NCBI GenBank assembly: GCA_040219575.1
Contig: JAVJSD010000021.1
Span: forward strand, 1-64,000
Direction of reading: 5' to 3'
From: JAVJSD01 sp040219575
Lineage (GTDB): Bacteria > Planctomycetota > Planctomycetia > Pirellulales > Pirellulaceae
Length of the DNA: 64,000 nucleotides
Shown here: piece after piece, positions 58,858-64,000 of the stretch
Layout of the letters: every line of letters begins with the position of its first letter
Position numbering within the stretch: the first letter of the stretch is position 1
The notes under the pieces: generated by a model
Databases searched by the model: none
What the model was told of the DNA's origin: nothing
Seen by the model: the letters and a program-made list of their open reading frames with translations, nothing else
Made by a program: the position numbers and the translations under genes

Positions 58858-59703
58858 TTATGGATACTTTTCCGCATCCTCCGCCAGTCGTTTATAGTAC
58901 TCTTCGATCAATTTCCGGTATTTCGGCAGAACCTGCTCGCCCGAACCAGTGAGCATTTGCCGGCGAACCTGCTCGGGCAAATGCCCCCAGACGTCCTTCA
59001 GCAGGTCGTCCATGGCGCCAACCTCGAACGGTTCACTGTTCGATCCGGCGCGATCCTGGCTGTCGTCGGCAGGTTTGTTGCTTTCCTTGTCGCCCGGTTC
59101 CGGTTGCGGCGCGCCCGGTTGGGGCTTGGGCGACGACTTGCTGTCTCCCGGCGACGGCTGCTGGCGTTGCTGGCGCAGCTTTTCGATCAGGGTGGCGATG
59201 TCCGCCGCGATCTGCCGCTGCATCTGCTGGGTGCCGGCGGACGTGTTGCGTTGGCTGATCATCCGTTCGACCGCCTTCATCCGGCGGCCGATGTCCAGAA
59301 TCGGGTCGTCGCCGCCCGACAGTCCGACATCCTCTCCGTCGATCAACTGGTCGAGCAGTTGCTTGTCGGCGGTGGAGGGTTCGCCTCCGGCGGCGGGTTC
59401 GGCGGACGACGGATCCTCCTTGGCGGCGGACTTCGGATCGGTCGACCGGGGCGTAGCGGATTTCGTCGGCGAGTCGGGGGGAGCGACCGGCGGCAAGTCG
59501 AGTCCCTCCAGCAAGTCGCCCCCGAGGTCGTCCAGCAGTTGCTTGTCGAGCGAATCCTGCTGCTGGGAAGCGGCTTGTTTGGCGGGCGGCTTGTTCGGCG
59601 GTGTGCCTTGCGCCGCGGCCGAAGCGACCATCGCGGCCACGACGAACCCGGTCGTCGCCAGCATCCGTAGCATCCGTCCCGATGGGAAACGTTTGGGGAT
59701 CAT
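58858..59703 (-). CDS. Secreted proline-rich protein, partner of the large membrane protein
   Basis: A 281-residue exported protein (signal cleaved near SAAAQ). The middle is low-complexity (Pro, Gln, Ser, Lys). A helical block (IGRRMKAVERMISQRNTSAGTQQMQRQIAADIATLIEKL, ~140) and a conserved-looking C-terminus (VWGHLPEQVRRQMLTG, then EEYYKRLAE) flank it. Its ATG overlaps the stop of the upstream 1272-residue gene (ATGA), so the two are translated together. This pair occurs widely in planctomycetes as far as I know. No function is known. Confidence 0.75.
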   Translation of the reverse strand: MIPKRFPSGRMLRMLATTGFVVAAMVASAAAQGTPPNKPPAKQAASQQQDSLDKQLLDDLGGDLLEGLDLPPVAPPDSPTKSATPRSTDPKSAAKEDPSSAEPAAGGEPSTADKQLLDQLIDGEDVGLSGGDDPILDIGRRMKAVERMISQRNTSAGTQQMQRQIAADIATLIEKLRQQRQQPSPGDSKSSPKPQPGAPQPEPGDKESNKPADDSQDRAGSNSEPFEVGAMDDLLKDVWGHLPEQVRRQMLTGSGEQVLPKYRKLIEEYYKRLAEDAEKYP

Positions 59704-62700
59704 GGTTGGTCCTTCGACTCGAGGTCGGTCCCTTTGAGCAAATCGTCGAGCAGCGGATCGGACGGCGCCGGCTTGTCGACATTGTTCTCGTCGACGTTCG
59801 GGTTTTCAACTTCCTTGTTATCGGACGTCGCGCCGCCGCCTGGCGGGTCTTCACCGGACAATCCAGGCAAATCGTCGGGGTTGTCTTCGGGATTTTCCGC
59901 CTTGGGGCGAGACAAGTTGAGCATCAGATCCGCCAGACGACCTTGTTCTCCCGCGAGCTCGAGCAATTCCTGCTCCAGTTCCGGGGTCAGGCCGCCGCGA
60001 ACCCGCTCGGCCTCGATCTCGGTCGTACGGCGATTGATAACCTGTTGCAGCAGTTCGAGCAGTTTGAGCTCGGCGAGCGCGGTGATCTGTTGGGAGTTGC
60101 CGCCCTCCTGCGGCTGACCGGCGCCCCCTTGTCCGCCCGCCTCGGCCGTGTCGCCCGATTCCGGCGCGAGCGCCGCGACAATCTGCCGGAGGCGCTCCAG
60201 CGCGACGTTCTCCATGTCTTGCGTGGCCTGGTCAGTCTGCTGGCGATCGAGTCGGGCCGCGGCGCGGACCATCTCGCGAGCCGCGCCGCGGAGCCCCAAT
60301 TGAAACGCCGCGGCGGAAGCCAGCCGTTCTCCCATCGCGCCCGTTTCGACGGCCAACTCACGTTCGTTGCGCGCCAGGTCGATCAGGCTGCTCTGCTGCG
60401 CACGGTCGAGGCCGCTTTGTTCCATCGCCAGTTGATTCAGACGCATGGTGTCGACGACGATCGCCTGCTGGCGGACGATCAGTCCCTGAATCTCCTGCTC
60501 CAAGCGCACCAACTGCTCCTGCACCAATTCCTGTCGGGCCTGGGCCAACTGCTGGGCGAGTTGTTGCTCCGCCTGTTCGAGCGATTGCTCGGCTTGCCGG
60601 CCGCTTTCGAGCGCCGCCTCGGCGTCGTCCTGTTGCGCCGCCGACGCGGCGTCCTGCCCCTGGGCGGCGCCTTGGGCCAGCGACTGCGCGGCGTCGTCGG
60701 CCTGCAGACGCATCAACTTTCGCGATAGTCGCTCCATCTCTTCCGCCGCCTGCTGCTGCTCCTTGACCAGCCGCATCAGCTCGCGTTCGCGCTGGGCCGG
60801 ATCCGCCAGTTGGGCGGCGGACTGCATTTGCTTTTGAAGTTCTTCCTGCCGCTTTCTCAGTCCTTCCAACTCTTCCGAGGCTTTCGTCAACTGCTCGACG
60901 ATCCGCTCCAGTTGGTGCTCGCGGCGATTGGAGAGGATATCGAGCACCTGCTCCAGGCCCTGCTGCACCTCGCGCTGCAGGTCGGTCGCCTGGCCGAGAC
61001 GATTGTCCTCGACGGCCCGCCCGCTTTCGTGCATCTGGCCGCCGATGGCCAGATCGCGCGCCGCCCGCATGGCGTCGTCGAGCGTGTCGGCCGCCAGGGG
61101 ATCGGTCTCGGCCAATTCGTCGCTCATCTGCTGCATGCGGGAGAGCGTTTGATCGAGCCGACGCGCGGCGTCGAACTGGCGCTGCCCCAGCTTGCGGAGT
61201 TCGGCCCGTTGTTGCGCGGTGAGGTCGTCGGGCGACTTGCCCAGCGTCTCGATTCGCAGGCGGTCGGTCTCGGCGCCGATCTCGTCCTGCTCGTCCTGAA
61301 GGCGGCCGAATTCGCGCGTGAAGCGGCGGTAGTTGTCCCATTGCGACAACTCGCCCAGCAACTGCTCGAGTTCGGCGATCACAGCGTCCTGCCGCGTCCC
61401 CGCGTCGGCCAGCGCCATCCGCACCGGCGGCGCCGCCTCTTGGAACTCCGCGGCAGACGTCGGATCCTCCTCTGAATCCTGTTCTGCGCTGTTCGCCTTT
61501 CCTTCATCCGCCTTTCCGTCGTCCACGTTTCCATCGTCCGCGTCGGCGGCGCCCTGGTAGATGGCGGCGCGGCTGATTTTCAAGGCCGTGATCAGTTGCT
61601 GTTCGATCTCGGGCATCTGTCGATCGCCGAGTCGCACGACGATCGCCAGCAACTGGCGCATGCGGCGGTTCACGTCGGGGCTGTCGATGCGGTTGCTTTC
61701 CAACTCGTCCAACAGCGACTCGATTTCAACGCGTACCGAGTCGCCTTCGGCCGTCAGCCGCTCGTGCAATTGGCGCTGATTCAACTCGGCGCTTTGCAAC
61801 TGATCGATATCGCGGGCGGTGAAGGCGCCGGTTTCCGCGAGTTGGATTTCCAGCGACGTGGTCTGACCGCGCGTGTCGCGTTGCCGGTTGAGCACCTCGG
61901 TCAGACGCCGCAGGATCGACGCCCGGCGGCGGGCGATGCGGTCCTCCAGTTCGTCGCGAGAGATGATCACAAGTCGTCGCGAAGTGCTCTGTCCGGTTTG
62001 CGGTTTGTAATCCTCCGCGACCACCTGCAACTCGAGAAACGTCCCCGGCGCGAGGTCGACCACCTGCGACAGATCGAAGCCATGATCAATCGTCCGCTGT
62101 TGGCCCGTCGGCGGCGCCGATGCATCGGCCGGCGGTGCTTGCGCGGGGCCGCGGTAGAGTTCGACTTGTTGCGCCTGCTGTTCGCTCTGGTCGCTGCGCG
62201 TGTAGCGGAGGGCGACGGTGTGCAGCGCCAAGTCGTCCTTGACGACAACCTGCAGCGGCAACAGCGCCTGCGGCATGACGTGCGTGGTCGATCCCGGCCG
62301 CTGGATGGAGACGCTGGGCGGCGAGTCGGGCACGGCCGTCACGTTCCACCGCGTGTCGGAACCGGCGGTGACGCCCTCCCTGTCGACCAGTTCGATCCAG
62401 TAGCGCCCGGAGCGTTCGATCCGCCAGGCGTCGCTGCTCGAAGCGGCGAAGACGAACTCGCCGCCGTCGGGCGCGATAGTGGCTTCGGCCAACGGCTCGT
62501 CTTCCCCTTCCAGTCGCAATCGGGCCGCCGCCAGCGGGCGCGTGACCGTGCCGCGAATGCCGACGCGGGTTCCCTCGATCGCCCGAATCGCGGAGTCCGA
62601 GGCGGTCTCCGGCAAGGCGGTGTAGGCGGGGGGAACGAGTCGCACGTCGAGCGATTCGATTCGCGGGGGTTCGACCACCGCCAGCGCCTGCCAGGGCATG

Positions 62701-63518
62701 TTGTCGTGATCGCCGCCGCGGGCGCGGAATTTGAACGGACGATGGACATTCGTCAGCCGTAGCGTCATCGCTTTCTCGGCCGGCTGCATGGCCTGCGATT
62801 GAATACTCTCCGAGCCGTCGCCGTCGTACCAGTACTCGAGCAACACCTCGTCGGGCAGACGGCCGTTGCGGTCGACCACGCGGACCTCGAAGTCGCTGCC
62901 GGCAGCGATCCGCTGCGGCGGATCCACAAACGCCAGATCGTGACGCCGCGGCCAGGCCTGCTCGCTCCAGGGCGCCGCCATGCGGCTGATCGCCAGTCCC
63001 GAAGCACTCGGATTGAGCAAACCGATCAGCAACAGCACGCGAAACAGGTAAGAAAGCGTCAGCAAAGCCCGGCGGCTCCACCGCAGATCGACGGCGCCGG
63101 TCAGGTCGAGGTTCTCGGTCAGCGCCGAGGCCTCGGCCACCACCGCCTTCCGCAACACGGGCGAACCGGCGGTCGGCTCGTCGACCGGCTGCCGCAGAAA
63201 CACCAGAGAACTGGAAAGACGGTCGCCGAGTTGCGGGAAGCGACGCTCGATCCGTTGGGCGACCTGCAAATCGCCCCGCTTGGCTCGTAGCACCGGCCAC
63301 AGGAACCAATACACCGCGGCGCCGACCGCCGCCAGCACGCACGCCGAGATGATGACCCGCACGCCAATGTCTTCCCAGCGAAACAGATAGTCCGCCAGGC
63401 CGCAAAGAAACACGGCGAACAGCGCCGCCATCGCCACATACGCCCCGGCGAGCAACAGCAATTGCCCCCGCGCCAGGCGGCCGACCGATTGGATCTTTTT
63501 CTCGAGCGGGTGCGGCAT
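59700..63518 (-). CDS. Very large membrane coiled-coil protein (DUF4175-like)
   Basis: A 1272-residue protein. Two N-terminal transmembrane helices (~20-75) precede a third near 155-175, then an exported beta region with Ig-like blocks (~190-450), then a very long Gln/Glu/Leu/Arg-rich helical region (~480-1220) that looks like extended coiled coil, and an acidic Pro/Asn-rich tail. This resembles the DUF4175 family. It might span the periplasm as a scaffold. Position (next to prenyltransferase-repeat and NPCBM genes) suggests an envelope complex. ATG 63518 was chosen because upstream residues are arginine-rich and unlike. Confidence 0.75.
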   Translation of the reverse strand: MPHPLEKKIQSVGRLARGQLLLLAGAYVAMAALFAVFLCGLADYLFRWEDIGVRVIISACVLAAVGAAVYWFLWPVLRAKRGDLQVAQRIERRFPQLGDRLSSSLVFLRQPVDEPTAGSPVLRKAVVAEASALTENLDLTGAVDLRWSRRALLTLSYLFRVLLLIGLLNPSASGLAISRMAAPWSEQAWPRRHDLAFVDPPQRIAAGSDFEVRVVDRNGRLPDEVLLEYWYDGDGSESIQSQAMQPAEKAMTLRLTNVHRPFKFRARGGDHDNMPWQALAVVEPPRIESLDVRLVPPAYTALPETASDSAIRAIEGTRVGIRGTVTRPLAAARLRLEGEDEPLAEATIAPDGGEFVFAASSSDAWRIERSGRYWIELVDREGVTAGSDTRWNVTAVPDSPPSVSIQRPGSTTHVMPQALLPLQVVVKDDLALHTVALRYTRSDQSEQQAQQVELYRGPAQAPPADASAPPTGQQRTIDHGFDLSQVVDLAPGTFLELQVVAEDYKPQTGQSTSRRLVIISRDELEDRIARRRASILRRLTEVLNRQRDTRGQTTSLEIQLAETGAFTARDIDQLQSAELNQRQLHERLTAEGDSVRVEIESLLDELESNRIDSPDVNRRMRQLLAIVVRLGDRQMPEIEQQLITALKISRAAIYQGAADADDGNVDDGKADEGKANSAEQDSEEDPTSAAEFQEAAPPVRMALADAGTRQDAVIAELEQLLGELSQWDNYRRFTREFGRLQDEQDEIGAETDRLRIETLGKSPDDLTAQQRAELRKLGQRQFDAARRLDQTLSRMQQMSDELAETDPLAADTLDDAMRAARDLAIGGQMHESGRAVEDNRLGQATDLQREVQQGLEQVLDILSNRREHQLERIVEQLTKASEELEGLRKRQEELQKQMQSAAQLADPAQRERELMRLVKEQQQAAEEMERLSRKLMRLQADDAAQSLAQGAAQGQDAASAAQQDDAEAALESGRQAEQSLEQAEQQLAQQLAQARQELVQEQLVRLEQEIQGLIVRQQAIVVDTMRLNQLAMEQSGLDRAQQSSLIDLARNERELAVETGAMGERLASAAAFQLGLRGAAREMVRAAARLDRQQTDQATQDMENVALERLRQIVAALAPESGDTAEAGGQGGAGQPQEGGNSQQITALAELKLLELLQQVINRRTTEIEAERVRGGLTPELEQELLELAGEQGRLADLMLNLSRPKAENPEDNPDDLPGLSGEDPPGGGATSDNKEVENPNVDENNVDKPAPSDPLLDDLLKGTDLESKDQP

Positions 63519-63700
63519 GTCGGCTGACGACGGGTCCCGGCGGTTGAAAGCGAGGCGGTTACGGCGCAGCGCCCATTGGCGCAGAGGGAAATCTCGACGA
63601 AGTTGATACTTCTGACGACCGCCGAGGGTGTCCGGTTCCCTGTCGGCGATCAACCAGTTTGCTGCCCTTGGCCCCTCCTCGACGAAAGACCGCCACGCGT

Positions 63701-64000
63701 ATGGCCGCGAAACCCGCCGACAAGGCCTCCGATATTCTAACGCTTTCCAGGCCGCAAGTCGCGACATTGTCGGGCGAGCCCTGGCGGGTTGCGATGAAGT
63801 CGGCGATCCGCGATCCGCTGGAACTCTGCCGCAGGCTTGAACTTCCGTCGCAGTATGCAACCCAGGCGCAACTTGCCGCCGAAAAGTTCCCCCTGTTCGC
63901 CCCCCTTGAATTCATCCGCCGCATGCGGCCGGGCGATCCGCACGACCCGTTGCTGCGGCAGGTGTTGCCGTTGGCCGAGGAGTGCGGCGATGTGTCGGGC
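63701..64000 (+). CDS. epmB: EF-P beta-lysylation protein EpmB (5' part, runs off the window)
   Basis: The first 100 codons of a lysine 2,3-aminomutase-like radical SAM protein. WRVAMKSAIRDPLELCRRLEL, FPLFAPLEFIRRMRPGDPHDP and LLRQVLPLAEE match the N-terminus of EpmB, which makes beta-lysine used to modify elongation factor P. The radical SAM CxxxCxxC motif would lie past the window's end. It diverges from the large membrane-protein gene, with a 182-bp spacer. Confidence 0.85.
   Translation, partial: MAAKPADKASDILTLSRPQVATLSGEPWRVAMKSAIRDPLELCRRLELPSQYATQAQLAAEKFPLFAPLEFIRRMRPGDPHDPLLRQVLPLAEECGDVSG

Noticed and set aside
1..64000. tRNA or rRNA genes
   Set aside because: A by-eye search for the T-loop GGTTCGAATCC-like pattern and for rRNA landmarks found none. 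A covariance-model scan would settle it.

Overview
The window is high-GC bacterial chromosome, most likely from a planctomycete of the Pirellulales type. The evidence is the protein families, not a database match: a PSCyt1/DUF1549/DUF1553 cytochrome-like giant next to a DUF1501 protein, a second DUF1501 gene, a TIGR03067-like secreted protein, an NPCBM protein beside a prenyltransferase-repeat protein, a formylglycine-type sulfatase, and a membrane Ser/Thr kinase. No rRNA, tRNA, CRISPR array, phage or complete insertion sequence was seen.

Layout. 0.5-5 kb: glutamate dehydrogenase, then a leftward metallopeptidase-lipase-RuvX operon. 5-14 kb: a UDPGP-family uridylyltransferase, a six-TM Ser/Thr kinase, an FHA protein, a small monooxygenase, a secreted glutathione peroxidase and TyrRS. 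14-27 kb: an HpcH/HpaI aldolase, an ExbB-like protein, a CPBP protease with a PDZ domain, an exonuclease/phosphatase-fold protein, a TerB-like protein, a degenerate RNase H, glycogen branching enzyme, an APC transporter and a membrane vWA protein. 27-31 kb: a leftward deoxy-sugar/uronate catabolic cluster (FucU mutarotase, fuconolactonase-like hydrolase, SDR, PfkB kinase). 31-34.5 kb: a trypsin-like protease with a small downstream protein resembling its own N-terminal domain, an ANTAR response regulator, Bcp and RsfS. 35-41 kb: ArgRS, SerA, SerC and riboflavin synthase. 41-45 kb: secreted proteins, a ParDE-type toxin-antitoxin pair and a second CPBP protease. 45-56 kb: PSCyt/DUF1501 pair, sulfatase plus thioesterase, then SOUL, peroxiredoxin and DUF1501 genes. 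56-64 kb: a leftward cell-envelope operon (1272-aa membrane coiled-coil protein, proline-rich partner, prenyltransferase-repeat protein, NPCBM protein), diverging from the start of epmB.

The most unusual content is between the genes. Three families of inverted repeats fill the spacers. (A) A ~100-bp palindrome with GTTTAACGGCAAGCC ends, single or in arrays of 93, 135 or 209 bp period, often lying on stop codons. (B) REP/REPIN-like doublets whose arms are themselves hairpins with a GTAG (sometimes GTAC) foot, in several interchangeable core sequences. (C) An inverted repeat built on CCGCTGATxAACGCT. No transposase for any of them lies in the window, so they look non-autonomous. The best protein-level novelty is the protease and its stand-alone N-terminal-domain homologue at 31.1-32.4 kb.
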